Shown here piece after piece: positions 42,189 through 51,661 of a stretch of DNA of 64,000 nt. The DNA is taken from assembly GCF_020096995.1 (NCBI RefSeq), contig NZ_CP083692.1, forward strand, positions 248,001 through 312,000, given 5' to 3'. The first letter of the stretch is position 1. Each line of letters opens with the position of its first letter. The notes below the pieces were generated by a model. The model made no database searches. It was not told where the DNA came from and saw only the letters and a list, made by a program, of their open reading frames with translations. This DNA comes from Leucobacter sp. Psy1. GTDB lineage: Bacteria > Actinomycetota > Actinomycetes > Actinomycetales > Microbacteriaceae. Both the position numbers and the translations under genes were made by a program.

Positions 42189-44278
42189 TGGCTCGCGCAC
42201 GTATCCCTGGCGAGACGATCGCCGCGCCCGGCACCATCACGCTCAACCCCGGCCGTCCCGTCTTCTCGGTCGAGGTCACGAACACGGGTGACCGGCCGGT
42301 GCAGGTCGGGTCCCACTGCCACTTCGCCGAGACGAATCCGGCGCTCAGCTTCGACCGGGTCGCCGCGCACGGGCTGCGCCTGAACATCCCGGCGGGCACG
42401 GCAGCCCGTTTCGAGCCGGGGGAGGCGCGCGCGGTCCCGCTGGTTCCCATTGGGGGGACGCGCGAGGTGCACGGCCTCCGGGCGGAGACCTCGGGGGCGC
42501 TGGGCCCGATCCCGACCGGGCAGCCGGACGATGGCAACGAATCGTCCGGGCCCCTCGAGATCCCGCGCGCGAGGTACGCCGAGCTGTACGGGCCGACGAC
42601 GGGCGACCGCGTTCGACTCGGCGACACCGATCTTTTCGCCGAGGTCGAGCGCGATCTCACCGAGCCGGGTGAGGAAGCGGTCTTCGGCGGCGGCAAGGTG
42701 CTGCGCGACGGGATGGGCCAGGACGGCCAGGCGACTCGGGAGGACGACCCGCGCATGGCCGACACCGTGATCACGAACGCGTTCATCCTTGACGTCACGG
42801 GGTTTGTGAAGGCCGACATCGGCATCAGGGACGGGCACATCTTCGCCATCGGCAAGGCGGGCAATCCGCGGACCCAGGACGGGGTGGACATCGTCGTCGG
42901 CGCATCGACGGAGATCATCGCGGGCGAGCGGAAGATCGTGACGGCCGGCGGCATCGACACGCACATCCACTTCATCTCGCCCGACCAGGTGCCGACGGCG
43001 CTCGCCTCCGGCATCACGACCATGATCGGCGGTGGCACCGGCCCTGCGGAGGGCACGAAGGCGACGACGGTCACTCCGGGGGCCTGGCACCTCTCCCGCA
43101 TGCTGGAGGCGGCCGAGGAGTTCCCCATGAACATCGGCTTCCTCGGCAAGGGGCACGCCAGCGCCGTCGCACCGCTCGCTGAGCAGGTGAGAGCCGGGGC
43201 GATCGGTCTGAAGGTGCATGAGGACTGGGGCGCGACACCCGCCGCGATCGACGCTGCGCTGACCGTCGCGGACCAGTTCGACGTGCAGGTCGCGATCCAC
43301 ACTGACACGCTGAACGAGTGCGGGTTCCTCGAGGACACCGTCGCGGCGATCGGCGGTCGGACGATCCACACCTTCCACACGGAGGGCGCGGGCGGCGGGC
43401 ACGCCCCCGACATCATCGCGATCGCCGCCCACCCGAACGTGCTGCCCGCATCCACGAACCCGACGATCCCGTTCACCGTGAACACAGCAGAGGAGCACCT
43501 CGACATGCTCATGGTGTGCCACCACCTCAGCCCGGCGATCCCGGAGGACGTGGCATTCGCCGATTCCCGGATCCGGCCAGAGACCATCGCGGCCGAAGAT
43601 GTGCTCCACGATCTCGGCGTCTTCTCGATCATGTCGAGCGACTCGCAGGCGATGGGACGCGTCGGCGAGGTGATCACCCGTACGTGGCAGCTGGCGGACA
43701 AGATGAAGGCCCAGCGCGGCCACCTCGACCCGGCCGACGGGACCGACGGCGGCCCCGCGGACAACTTCAGGATCAAGCGGTACCTCGCGAAGCTGACACT
43801 GAATCCTGCGCTCGCCCAGGGCATCGCCGACGTTGTCGGATCTGTGGAGCCAGGCAAGTTCGCCGACCTCGTGCTCTGGGATCCCGCGTACTTCGGAGTG
43901 AAGCCCGACCTCGTCGTCAAGGGCGGCTCCATCGCGCTCTCCGTCATGGGGGATCCCGGTGCGTCGATCCCGACACCCCAGCCCCAGACGCTCAGGCAGG
44001 CGTTCGCGGCGCGGGGCACCGCCGTGCAGCGGTCGAGCATCACGTTCCTCTCCCGCGCAGCGATCGACGACGGCGTCCCTGGACGACTCGGGCTCGCGAA
44101 GCTCATCAGACCCGTCCACGGGGTGCGCGACATCACCAAGGCCGACCTCGTGTTCAACGACGCGACCCCCGACATCGAGGTGGATCCGCAGACCTACGAG
44201 GTACGCGTCGACGGTACCCCGGTGACGTGCGACCCCGTCGATACCGTGCCGCTCGGGCAGCGGTACTTCCTGTTCTGA
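42188..44278 (+). CDS. ureBC: Fused urease beta-alpha subunit
   Basis: 696 residues: a complete UreB (residues 1 to about 105, with [20 protein letters not shown] and SHCHFAETN), a linker of about 20 residues rich in Gly, Asp and Pro, and a complete UreC (about 126-696, from [20 protein letters not shown]). Nickel-site residues are intact: HIH at 259-261, carbamylated Lys342 in GLKVHEDWG, the GHAPD segment and the mobile-flap MVCHHL with His446. Translation is unbroken through the junction, so this is a natural fusion, not a frameshift. Urease hydrolyses urea to ammonia and carbamate. Confidence 0.95.
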   Translation: MARARIPGETIAAPGTITLNPGRPVFSVEVTNTGDRPVQVGSHCHFAETNPALSFDRVAAHGLRLNIPAGTAARFEPGEARAVPLVPIGGTREVHGLRAETSGALGPIPTGQPDDGNESSGPLEIPRARYAELYGPTTGDRVRLGDTDLFAEVERDLTEPGEEAVFGGGKVLRDGMGQDGQATREDDPRMADTVITNAFILDVTGFVKADIGIRDGHIFAIGKAGNPRTQDGVDIVVGASTEIIAGERKIVTAGGIDTHIHFISPDQVPTALASGITTMIGGGTGPAEGTKATTVTPGAWHLSRMLEAAEEFPMNIGFLGKGHASAVAPLAEQVRAGAIGLKVHEDWGATPAAIDAALTVADQFDVQVAIHTDTLNECGFLEDTVAAIGGRTIHTFHTEGAGGGHAPDIIAIAAHPNVLPASTNPTIPFTVNTAEEHLDMLMVCHHLSPAIPEDVAFADSRIRPETIAAEDVLHDLGVFSIMSSDSQAMGRVGEVITRTWQLADKMKAQRGHLDPADGTDGGPADNFRIKRYLAKLTLNPALAQGIADVVGSVEPGKFADLVLWDPAYFGVKPDLVVKGGSIALSVMGDPGASIPTPQPQTLRQAFAARGTAVQRSSITFLSRAAIDDGVPGRLGLAKLIRPVHGVRDITKADLVFNDATPDIEVDPQTYEVRVDGTPVTCDPVDTVPLGQRYFLF

Positions 44279-44345
44279 CCGCGGCGACGCCGTCGCTGCC
44301 GAATCCCACTCAGCGCCCCGGCGCCCCCGATTGAAAGGAGCTCAC

Positions 44346-44816
44346 GTGATCGTCACCGAGGTGAGCGGCAGCGTCCACGAGGATCCCGCGTACGCCCGCG
44401 CCCACCGGGAGCGGGTACGGCTGCCCGTCGCCAGGCTCTCGCAGCGCATCCAGCGGCTCACGACGGACCACGGACGCGAGTTCGGGCTTCGGCTCCCCGT
44501 CGGCGCACCCGACCTCAGGGACGGGGACGTGCTCGTCGCCGAGGAGGGCAACGTCGTCGTCGTGGAGGTCGACTCGAGCGATGTCATCGTTATCGCGCCG
44601 CGGAGCATCGGAGAGGCGCTCTTCGCCGCCCACTCGCTCGGCAATCGGCACCTCCCTGCACAGTTCTTCGACGTCGACTCAAACTTCGGAGCCGAGGTGA
44701 TGGTCTGCCAGTACGACCACACCGTGGAGCACTTCCTCAACGACCACGGGGTGCCGTTCACTCGCGAGACGCGCACCATGGAGGTGCCCTTCCGGCACGC
44801 GGAGCACACGCACTGA
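44346..44816 (+). CDS. ureE: Urease accessory protein UreE
   Basis: 156 residues from the GTG at 44346 with AAAGGAG upstream. The nickel-delivery metallochaperone: N-terminal UreE domain, then the C-terminal domain with LGNRHLPAQFF (metal-binding His) and YDHTVEHFLNDHGVPF. The tail FRHAEHTH is His-containing but short compared with the His-rich tails of some UreE proteins. Confidence 0.93.
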   Translation: MIVTEVSGSVHEDPAYARAHRERVRLPVARLSQRIQRLTTDHGREFGLRLPVGAPDLRDGDVLVAEEGNVVVVEVDSSDVIVIAPRSIGEALFAAHSLGNRHLPAQFFDVDSNFGAEVMVCQYDHTVEHFLNDHGVPFTRETRTMEVPFRHAEHTH

Positions 44817-44829
44817 TGGGTCCCCACTG

Positions 44830-45561
44830 ATGAGCACCCCCTCGCCGTCGGCCATGCATGCGCTCGGCGCACTCCTCCAGCTCACCGACTCCGCACTGCC
44901 GACCGGGGCGTTCAGCCACTCGTTCGGGCTCGAGAGCGCGCTCGACGCCTCCACCGCCGGGCCGGGCGCCGATCCTGTGTCCGACGAGCACGTGCTGCGC
45001 GCGTGGCTCGCCGAGTACCTCGCCCTTCAGCTCGCATCGACCGATGCTGTGATCGTCCGGCGCGCCTGGCGGGCGGGCAGCGACGCCGACCTGATCAGCA
45101 TCGACGCAGAGCTCGGCGCGCTCCTCGTCCCCCGCCAGATCCGCGAGGCCAGTCTCCGCACGGGCAGACGCCTCATCGAGATCGCGACCGAGGCGCTGCC
45201 CTCCCCGGGAGTCGAGCGCTACGTCGCCCTGGTGGCGTCGGGGTCGTGCTCAGGCCACGCAGCCATCGCGTTCGCGCTCGCCGCAGCCGGCCGGGGTATC
45301 GACGCCGATACCGCGACGGAGGCCTACCTCCACGCCACGGTGCTCTCGCTCGTCACCAACGCCGTTCGGGCCATCCCGCTCGGGCAATTGGCGGGTCAGC
45401 GCGTGATCGCCGCGCTCGACGCCGATGTTCGGGAAGCCGCGGCACGATCTGCCGAGATCGATCGGGATCCGGCATCCCTGGGCTTCGGCGTCGCCGCCCC
45501 CGCCCTCGAAATCCATCAGATGCGGCACGAGCACCTGCACGCCCGCATGTTCGCCAGTTGA
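44830..45561 (+). CDS. ureF: Urease accessory protein UreF
   Basis: 243 residues. Helical protein with the family start LLQLTDSALPTGAFSHSFGLE, then a conserved middle with YLHATVLSLVTNAVRAIPLGQ and the C-terminal HEHLHARMFAS. UreF binds UreD on apo-urease and gates UreG GTP hydrolysis. It follows ureE by 13 bp. Confidence 0.93.
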   Translation: MSTPSPSAMHALGALLQLTDSALPTGAFSHSFGLESALDASTAGPGADPVSDEHVLRAWLAEYLALQLASTDAVIVRRAWRAGSDADLISIDAELGALLVPRQIREASLRTGRRLIEIATEALPSPGVERYVALVASGSCSGHAAIAFALAAAGRGIDADTATEAYLHATVLSLVTNAVRAIPLGQLAGQRVIAALDADVREAAARSAEIDRDPASLGFGVAAPALEIHQMRHEHLHARMFAS

Positions 45562-45576
45562 CTGCAAGGAGAGACC

Positions 45577-46191
45577 ATGAATGCACCCATCACCGTCGGC
45601 ATCGGCGGGCCCGTCGGAGCCGGGAAGACGCAGCTCGTCGAGCGGGTGACGCGCGCACTCATCGATGAGCTCTCGATGGCCGCCGTCACCAACGACATCT
45701 ACACGATCGAGGACGCGAGGATCCTTGCCCGGAACGGTGTGCTGCCCGAGGACCGCATCGTCGGCGTGGAGACCGGTGGGTGCCCCCACACGGCAATTCG
45801 GGAGGACACGTCGATGAACCGGGCCGCCCTCGAGGATCTCGAGGCGCGGCACCCCGACCTCGAGCTCGTCTTCGTCGAGTCGGGCGGTGACAACCTCTCG
45901 GCCACCTTCAGTCCGGAGCTCGTCGACTTCTCCATCTACGTGATCGACGTGGCGCAGGGGGAGAAGATTCCGCGCAAGGCGGGGCAGGGCATGATCAAGT
46001 CCGACCTCCTGATCATCAACAAGACCGATCTCGCGCCGTACGTGGGGGCCGACCTCGACGTGATGGCCGAGGATGCGCGCCGATTCCGGGCCGACCGCCC
46101 CTTCTGCTTCACCAACCTGAAGACCGACGACGGACTCGATTTCGTGCTCGCATGGCTCAAACGCGAAGTGCTCATGTCGGATCTCGAATGA
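45577..46191 (+). CDS. ureG: Urease accessory GTPase UreG
   Basis: 204 residues, SIMIBI-class GTPase. P-loop [14 protein letters not shown] at residues 8-21, [11 protein letters not shown], the CPHT-type metal motif in [28 protein letters not shown] and the base-recognition [10 protein letters not shown]. It drives nickel insertion. Its stop overlaps the ureD start (ATGA). Confidence 0.96.
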   Translation: MNAPITVGIGGPVGAGKTQLVERVTRALIDELSMAAVTNDIYTIEDARILARNGVLPEDRIVGVETGGCPHTAIREDTSMNRAALEDLEARHPDLELVFVESGGDNLSATFSPELVDFSIYVIDVAQGEKIPRKAGQGMIKSDLLIINKTDLAPYVGADLDVMAEDARRFRADRPFCFTNLKTDDGLDFVLAWLKREVLMSDLE

Positions 46192-47036
46192 CCGGCTCGC
46201 TCGCGCTGCGCGTCGCCCTGCGAGACGGGACGAGCGTGGTCGTCGGGCAGCGGCACTCGGGGGCGCTGCGACTGCTGCGGCCGTTGCATCTCGACGATTC
46301 GGGGCAGGTCGCGGTCACCGTCGTGAACCCAGGCGGCGGGATCCTCGGCGGCGATCGCTACGCGCTCGAGGCTTCCGTCGAGGCGGGAGCAGATCTGCTC
46401 CTCACCACGCAGTCGGCGACCAAGGTCTACCGGACACCCGAGGATCACGCGGAGTCCGTTCAGCGCTTTACTCTGGGCGCCGAGGCGCGGCTGGAATCCG
46501 TACCCGACAGCGTCATCCCATTCGCCGGGGCGCGATTCCGGCAGTCCACAGAGGTGCGCATGGACCCGACGGCGTCCCTCGCGATCGCGGAGATCACGAC
46601 CCCCGGGTGGTCGCCGGACGGGACCGCCTACGCGTTCGACGAACTGACCCTGACCACGCGCGTCAGGTTCACCGAAGGTGCGTCGGACGCGGGAGCCGGA
46701 CGCCTCGTCCTGCACGATCGGCTGCGATTCCTGCCCGCCATCGACGCGCCGGCAGCGCGGCACCTGACGCAGGGGTTCAGCCACCTCGCGACCCTCGTGC
46801 TCATCGACCCCCGCTGCGATGCGGCGGCGATCACGGCGCTCCGCGGCGCCGTCGGCGCGCTTGAACCCCCGTCAGGTGGCACCCTGGTGGGCGCGACGGC
46901 GCTCGCGGTGCCCGGAGTGGTGGTCAGGGCTCTCACCCGGTCGACGCCTGCGGCCCAGCGAATCCTGCTCTCCGCGCTCGACTGGGCGCGGCGGCACTGG
47001 CGCGGGCAGGGTCGGCTCGACCTGCGGAAACCGTGA
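46188..47036 (+). CDS. ureD: Urease accessory protein UreD (UreH)
   Basis: 282 residues from the ATG at 46188 that overlaps the ureG stop. Family marks: [52 protein letters not shown]. It is the scaffold that brings UreF and UreG to apo-urease. It ends the operon; no nickel or urea transporter gene is next to it. Confidence 0.93.
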   Translation: MTGSLALRVALRDGTSVVVGQRHSGALRLLRPLHLDDSGQVAVTVVNPGGGILGGDRYALEASVEAGADLLLTTQSATKVYRTPEDHAESVQRFTLGAEARLESVPDSVIPFAGARFRQSTEVRMDPTASLAIAEITTPGWSPDGTAYAFDELTLTTRVRFTEGASDAGAGRLVLHDRLRFLPAIDAPAARHLTQGFSHLATLVLIDPRCDAAAITALRGAVGALEPPSGGTLVGATALAVPGVVVRALTRSTPAAQRILLSALDWARRHWRGQGRLDLRKP

Positions 47037-47073
47037 GCGGCCGTGCCCGCCTCGCCCGTTCGGTCGCGCCGGT

Positions 47074-47103
47074 TCGACAATGCACCCGCGCATCCCCTAC
47101 ACT
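47074..47103 (+). promoter_or_regulatory. Probable promoter of tRNA-Trp/secE/nusG
   Basis: TCGACA (47074-47079), 18-base spacer, TACACT (47098-47103), about 94 bases before the tRNA. It is a fair vegetative promoter in the gap after the urease operon. A TTGACT further down (47113-47118) is another -35 candidate. Confidence 0.45.
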
Positions 47104-47196
47104 CTTTCGAGGTTGACTTCTGCCAAAATCTCCCATGCCCTCGCGCACTCGTTGCGCGATCAGCATGCGATGAGAGAATAGGCGGCGGCAGCCCAT

Positions 47197-47269
47197 AGGG
47201 CGGTGGCGCAATTGGTAGCGCAGCGGTCTCCAAAACCGCAGGTTGCAGGTTCGAGTCCTGTCCGCCCTG
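47197..47269 (+). tRNA. trnW: tRNA-Trp (anticodon CCA)
   Basis: A full cloverleaf: acceptor AGGGCGG pairs with CCGCCCT before discriminator G; D-arm TGGCGCAATTGGTAGCGCA; anticodon stem GCGGT/ACCGC around CTCCAAA, giving CCA; T-loop GGTTCGAGTC. The gene lies directly upstream of secE and nusG, its usual place in actinobacteria. CCA is not encoded. Confidence 0.96.
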
Positions 47270-47311
47270 CCGAACCCCTCGCGATTGCGAGGGGCGATCG
47301 AAAGGACACCC

Positions 47312-47584
47312 GTGAGCAGCAACGAGATCGAAGAGTCCGGAGGCGGACTCGTCGAGCGCGCCAAAGCTGACAGTGCCAAGCGCTCCTGGTTCGGCAAGAT
47401 CATCCTGTTCGTGCAGCAGGTCTTCGCCGAGCTGAAGAAGGTCGTCACGCCGACGCGCAAGGAACTCGTGCGGTTCACGCTCGTGGTGCTCGCCTTCGTG
47501 GTCATCATGATGGCGATTGTGTGGGTCCTCGATCAAGCCTTCGGCTGGGTCACCGTCTTCGTCTTCGGCACGCCGCTGACGTAG
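47312..47584 (+). CDS. secE: Preprotein translocase subunit SecE
   Basis: 90 residues from the GTG at 47312 (GAAAGGA upstream). It has the SecE core: amphipathic FVQQVFAELKKVVTPTRKEL followed by a single membrane helix (about residues 58-80). It is the essential small subunit of the SecYEG channel. Followed by nusG after 58 bp, the standard order. Confidence 0.95.
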   Translation: MSSNEIEESGGGLVERAKADSAKRSWFGKIILFVQQVFAELKKVVTPTRKELVRFTLVVLAFVVIMMAIVWVLDQAFGWVTVFVFGTPLT

Positions 47585-47642
47585 CCCCGAGCCGCCCGCG
47601 GCCCGCACCGACCCACCCTCACCCACGACCCAGAAAGTTCAG

Positions 47643-48452
47643 ATGACGAGCGAGAACAGCAACACTCCCGAGGCCGATCTCGACGCGGCCCTCGACGCGC
47701 TGGCGCAGTCGACGGACCCCGACGTGGATGCCGCCGTCGAAGACGCGCTGCACATCGACACCGCCGAGGAGGCCGTCGCGGCCTCGAACGCTATCGCCGA
47801 CGAGCAGACCGAGGACGCCCCGGCCGAGGAGCCCGACGAGGATCCCTACGCCGCGTTCAAGCGCGAACTCCGCCTGAAGCCCGGCAAGTGGTACGTCGTA
47901 CACAGCTACGCCGGCTACGAGCGCAAGGTGAAGTCGAACCTGTGGAACCGTCGCGAGACGATGGGCGCGGTCGACGACATCTACGAGATCCAGGTCCCCA
48001 TGGAAGATGTCATGGAGGTCAAGAACGGGCAGCGCAAGATGGTGACGCGCGTGCGGATCCCCGGATACGTGCTCGTCCGCATGAACCTCAACGAGAACTC
48101 GTGGTCCGTTGTCCGTCACACCCCTGGTGTCACCGGCTTCGTCGGCAACGCGCACAACCCGGTCCCGCTCCGCTTCAAGGAAGCGTTCGAGATGCTGAAG
48201 AGCACCGTCGAGCTCGAGCCGGTCGAGACGGCCAAGTCGAAGGCCGCCACTAACGCGGCCGCGCAGGGTCAGTTCGAGATCGACTTCGAGATCGGCGAGA
48301 CCATCACGATCAAGTCGGGCTCTTTCGAGGGCCTTCCCGGCACGATCAGCGAGATCAACCCCGCGAGCGGCAAGCTCACGGTGCTCGTCTCGCTGTTCGA
48401 GCGCGAGACCCCGGTCGAGTTGAGCTTCGACCAGGTCACCAAGATGATCTGA
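47643..48452 (+). CDS. nusG: Transcription termination/antitermination protein NusG
   Basis: 269 residues. Typical actinobacterial layout: an acidic, Asp/Glu/Ala-rich N-terminal extension of about 75 residues, then the NGN domain (KWYVVHSYAGYERKVKSNL, VRIPGYVLVRM, GVTGFVGN) and a C-terminal KOW domain (GETITIKSGSFEGLPGTISE). It binds RNA polymerase and links it with Rho or ribosomes. A terminator hairpin follows 17 bases after the stop. Confidence 0.97.
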   Translation: MTSENSNTPEADLDAALDALAQSTDPDVDAAVEDALHIDTAEEAVAASNAIADEQTEDAPAEEPDEDPYAAFKRELRLKPGKWYVVHSYAGYERKVKSNLWNRRETMGAVDDIYEIQVPMEDVMEVKNGQRKMVTRVRIPGYVLVRMNLNENSWSVVRHTPGVTGFVGNAHNPVPLRFKEAFEMLKSTVELEPVETAKSKAATNAAAQGQFEIDFEIGETITIKSGSFEGLPGTISEINPASGKLTVLVSLFERETPVELSFDQVTKMI

Positions 48453-48468
48453 CCTGCTCCGCAGGTAC

Positions 48469-48503
48469 GAAACGCCCCGTCGCACTTCGCGGCGGGGCGT
48501 TTC
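48469..48503 (+). terminator. Hairpin terminator after nusG
   Basis: GAAACGCCCC (48469-48478) pairs with GGGGCGTTTC (48494-48503); the second arm ends in GTTTCTC. Ends the secE-nusG transcript. Confidence 0.8.
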
Positions 48504-48781
48504 TCGTGTGCCGCGCTCGTGCCCCCCTCCGGGCGCAGGCCTCGCCGAGATCGCACTTCGTCCGGCTTCACGCGCATCGAAGGGGTACTTCTTGCATTCT
48601 CGACGAGGGGCGGGGCCCGGGAGCAGGGCTGGGGCCAGGAAGCGAGGGGCCCGGGAGCGGGCGCGAGGCGGGGTGTTCCCTGTGAAAATGCTCGAGGTGT
48701 GCCACCATGGTCTGGGTGCGCGGTGATCCCGCGCGTACGTGACATCGACGGCGAACACCGACAGCAAGGACGCTCAACGAT
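48504..48781. other. Intergenic stretch before the OFA transporter
   Basis: Together with the terminator this 329-bp gap holds no supported gene. A 13-base direct repeat GGGGCCCGGGAGC occurs at 48612-48624 and 48646-48658. GTGAAAATG near 48680 lacks a following open frame that looks coding. The promoter of the transporter gene must lie here but I cannot place it with confidence. Confidence 0.5.
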
Positions 48782-50167
48782 ATGGCTTCGAGATTCGGAC
48801 GCGAGGCGATCACCGCCCCGCCCACGTTCAACCGGTGGATGATCCCGCCGGCAGCGCTCGCGATTCACCTCTGCATCGGGCAGGTGTACGCGTTCAGCGT
48901 GTTCAAGACCCCGTTCATGGAGCACTTCGACGCACGCGAGGTGTCCATCGGGTGGATCTTCTCTCTGGCGATCCTCATGCTCGGCCTGTCCTCGGCCGTG
49001 TTCGGCACCTGGGTGGAGAAGGTCGGCCCCCGCGCCTCGATGCTCGCCGCAGGCGCCTGCTGGGTGTCCGGCTTCTTCGTCGCGTCGCTCGGGATCGCGA
49101 CGGGACAGCTGTGGCTCGTGTACCTCGGCTACGGGTTCATCTGCGGCATCGGGCTCGGCATCGGCTACATCTCACCGGTCTCCACGCTGATGAAGTGGTT
49201 CCCGGACCGCCCGGGGCTCGCGACGGGCCTCGCGATCATGGGGTTCGGCGGTGGCGCGCTCATCGCGAGCCCGATGTCGAACGCCCTCATGTCGTTCTAC
49301 GGCGGCGGTGACGATGCCGGAGATCTGGTCGCAGGCCTGACGCCGACGTTCGTGACGCTCGCCATCGTGTACGCGTTCGTGATCGCCGCCGGCGCGTTCG
49401 TGATCCGCGTGCCGCACCCGGACTGGCGCCCGAAGAACTGGGACCCGTCGAAAGACCGTGTCAAGCCGATGCAGACGAAGCGGAACGTCTCGGCGAAGAA
49501 CGCGATCCGTACCCCGCAGTTCTGGCTCCTCTGGGTCGTGCTGTTCACGAACGTCACAGCGGGCATCGGGATCCTGGAGAACGCGGCACCCATGATCACC
49601 GATTACTTCGGGATCGCCGCCGCTGCCGCGGCTGGCTTCGTCGGCCTGCTGTCGCTCGCGAACATGGGTGGCCGCTTCGTGTGGTCGACGCTCTCCGATG
49701 TGATCGGGCGGAAGAACACCTACATGATGTACCTCGGCGTCGGCGCGGTCGCCTACCTGCTGATCTCGATGTTCGGTGGCGGATCCCTCGCGCTCTTCCT
49801 CGTCGCCACGCTCGTCATCATGTCGTTCTACGGCGGCGGTTTCGCCACGATCCCCGCGTATCTGAAGGACCTCTTCGGCACCATGCAGGTCGGCGCCATC
49901 CACGGGCGTCTGCTGACCGCGTGGTCGGCTGCCGGCGTCGTGGGTCCCCTCGTGGTGAACTCGGTGGTGCAGAAGGGAGCGGACGCGGGACTCGAGGGTC
50001 CATCGCTCTACACTCCCGGCCTGCTCATCATGGTGGGGCTGCTCGCGGTCGGCTTCGTCGCAAACCTCCTGGTGCGGCCCGTCAAGGAGAAGTTCGCGGA
50101 ACCTGAGTCCGCTGGCGCGGAGCAGGTACCCGTGAACGCAACGAGTGAGGAAGGTGCGCAGCGATGA
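48782..50167 (+). CDS. OFA-family MFS transporter (oxalate/formate antiporter-like)
   Basis: 461 residues, twelve helices. OFA hallmarks: IHLCIGQVYAFSVFKTPF in helix 1, FGTWVEKVGPRASMLAAG, GIGLGIGYISPVSTLMKWFP and DRPGLATGLAIMGFGGGALI. The family exchanges or imports small mono- and dicarboxylates. Its stop overlaps the start of a 49-residue membrane protein (ATGA), its likely partner. Beside pobA, so it may carry 4-hydroxybenzoate or a related acid; that is inference. Confidence 0.87.
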   Translation: MASRFGREAITAPPTFNRWMIPPAALAIHLCIGQVYAFSVFKTPFMEHFDAREVSIGWIFSLAILMLGLSSAVFGTWVEKVGPRASMLAAGACWVSGFFVASLGIATGQLWLVYLGYGFICGIGLGIGYISPVSTLMKWFPDRPGLATGLAIMGFGGGALIASPMSNALMSFYGGGDDAGDLVAGLTPTFVTLAIVYAFVIAAGAFVIRVPHPDWRPKNWDPSKDRVKPMQTKRNVSAKNAIRTPQFWLLWVVLFTNVTAGIGILENAAPMITDYFGIAAAAAAGFVGLLSLANMGGRFVWSTLSDVIGRKNTYMMYLGVGAVAYLLISMFGGGSLALFLVATLVIMSFYGGGFATIPAYLKDLFGTMQVGAIHGRLLTAWSAAGVVGPLVVNSVVQKGADAGLEGPSLYTPGLLIMVGLLAVGFVANLLVRPVKEKFAEPESAGAEQVPVNATSEEGAQR

Positions 50168-50313
50168 ACGCGACTCCCGAAACCCCTGCGGGGAACGGCG
50201 CGACGGGTCCGTATCGGGTCGTCGCCACCGCTCTCACTCTCGTCGTCGTCGGAGGGCTCGGCTACGGGCTCGTGCAGACGGCCATCAAGGCGGCCGCGAT
50301 CTTCACCGGGTGA
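50164..50313 (+). CDS. Small single-helix partner of the OFA-family transporter
   Basis: 49 residues from the ATG at 50164, which overlaps the transporter stop; GAGGAAGG lies upstream. After 17 polar residues there is one membrane helix (about 18-42, VVATALTLVVVGGLGYGLV) and a short end AAAIFTG. Small proteins of this type are regularly coded directly after OFA-family MFS genes and are catalogued as MFS transporter small subunits. Its 3' end overlaps the convergent pobA end by 11 bp. Confidence 0.75.
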   Translation: MNATPETPAGNGATGPYRVVATALTLVVVGGLGYGLVQTAIKAAAIFTG

Positions 50314-51496
50314 ACGGCCACCCGGTGTAGGCCTCGGCGAGATAGGTGCTGCCCGCCTCCGACTCGACGACGGATCGCAGCTCCCCGAGCTGGCGCTCGC
50401 GGTCGAAGTCGCCGGCGTCGGGGGTGCGGTGCAGCATGCTCGTCATCCACCAGGAGAAGTGCTGCGCCTTCCAGATGCGGCGGAGCGCCGTGTCTGCGAA
50501 CGCGTCGATGCGGCGCTCGTCGCCCTCGATGATGAGATCTCCGAGCGCGTCGGCCAGGAGCAGCACATCGGCGATGGCGAGGTTCATCCCCTTCGCGCCC
50601 GTCGGGGGGACCGTGTGCGCTGCGTCGCCGATGATCGCGGCACGCCCGCGCCTCAGGCGCCCAGCCACGAAGCTGCGGAAGCGCAGCACATCGCGCTGGA
50701 AGATGGGGCCCTCGCGCAGCGTGGTGCCGGGCACACGCTCCTGCAGCGTCGCCCAGAGCTCCTCCTCGCTCCACCCGTCGGGGTCGGTTCCCGGGTCGCA
50801 CTGGAAGTACATGCGCTGCACCGTTTCGGAGCGCTGACTGATGAGGGCGAAGCCGGCGTCGGAGTTGCTGTAGATGAGTTCGTCCGCACTCGGAGGGGCT
50901 TCGCACAGGACGCCGAACCAGGCGAACGGATACTCGCGGTACCGGTTGGTCTCGCGGTCGGCGACCGCCTGCCGGACGGTGCTGCGCGAGCCGTCTGCTC
51001 CCACCACGAAGTGCGACGAGAGCTCGATCTCCGAGCCGGGCACTGCAGCGCCATCGGCGTCGACCGCGTGCGCCCTGACCGTCGGGCGCTCCCCGTCGAT
51101 CCCGTCGACCGCCGACACCTCGTGCGAGAACCGGATGTCTTGGCCCGCTGCCAGCCGAGCGGCAATCAGGTCCTTCAGCACCTCGTGCTGCGGGTACAAC
51201 CACACGCTGCGGCCCACGAGGCTCGGGAAGTCGATGCGGTGGCCCTCGCCAGAGAAGCGGAGTTCGATGCCGTCGTGCCGGTGGCCGTCGGTGAGCACGC
51301 GGCTGTGGGGGAGCGCGGAGAGGACATCGACCGTGCCCTGCTCGAGGATCCCGGCGCGGATCGTCGATTCGATCTCCTCACGCGTGCGACGGTCGAAGAC
51401 GATCGAGTCGATGCCGCGTTCCGCGAGCAGGTGGGAGAGCAGGAGACCCGCCGGGCCCGCTCCGACGATCGCTACCTGGGTGCTGGTGAGGGGCAT
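50303..51496 (-). CDS. pobA: 4-hydroxybenzoate 3-monooxygenase
   Basis: 397 residues from the ATG at 51496 with GGAG upstream; the open frame extends much further but is antisense to iclR. FAD-dependent class A hydroxylase: VAIVGAGPAGLLLSHLLAERG (dinucleotide motif; begins residue 8), VVGADGSRSTVR (DG motif), GDAAHTVPPTGAKGMNLAIAD. It turns 4-hydroxybenzoate into protocatechuate using NAD(P)H and O2. It is divergent from the IclR gene, with an IclR-type inverted repeat between. Confidence 0.93.
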   Translation of the reverse strand: MPLTSTQVAIVGAGPAGLLLSHLLAERGIDSIVFDRRTREEIESTIRAGILEQGTVDVLSALPHSRVLTDGHRHDGIELRFSGEGHRIDFPSLVGRSVWLYPQHEVLKDLIAARLAAGQDIRFSHEVSAVDGIDGERPTVRAHAVDADGAAVPGSEIELSSHFVVGADGSRSTVRQAVADRETNRYREYPFAWFGVLCEAPPSADELIYSNSDAGFALISQRSETVQRMYFQCDPGTDPDGWSEEELWATLQERVPGTTLREGPIFQRDVLRFRSFVAGRLRRGRAAIIGDAAHTVPPTGAKGMNLAIADVLLLADALGDLIIEGDERRIDAFADTALRRIWKAQHFSWWMTSMLHRTPDAGDFDRERQLGELRSVVESEAGSTYLAEAYTGWPFTR

Positions 51497-51597
51497 GAGT
51501 CTCCTGGGTCGTCGTTGACGGTGGCGCTGCGCAGCAGGCGGCGCCGCGCACAGTACTCGACCAGCATGCCGATCGGAATGGCCGCGCGCCACTGAAT

Positions 51598-51612
51598 TCC
51601 CACTGAGTGGGA
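51598..51612. promoter_or_regulatory. IclR operator candidate, copy 1
   Basis: TCCCACT-G-AGTGGGA, a perfect 15-bp inverted repeat between divergent pobA (start 51496) and the IclR gene (start 51662). The identical sequence occurs at 54288-54302. Confidence 0.7.
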
Positions 51613-51661
51613 GTAGGCTGAGGAAGACTCGAAGGACGAAGGCATCGGAGACGGAGCAGGA

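Noticed and set aside
42005..44175. Two open frames of about 700 codons opposite ureBC
   Set aside because: Both mirror the urease gene, whose product shows all catalytic motifs; the antisense products have no domain.
48469..48503. Riboswitch or leader element before the OFA transporter
   Set aside because: The only strong structure in the gap is the hairpin directly after nusG, which is best read as its terminator.
48612..48658. 13-base direct repeat GGGGCCCGGGAGC, two copies
   Set aside because: Low-complexity GC sequence in a non-coding gap; likely chance, no partner structure seen.
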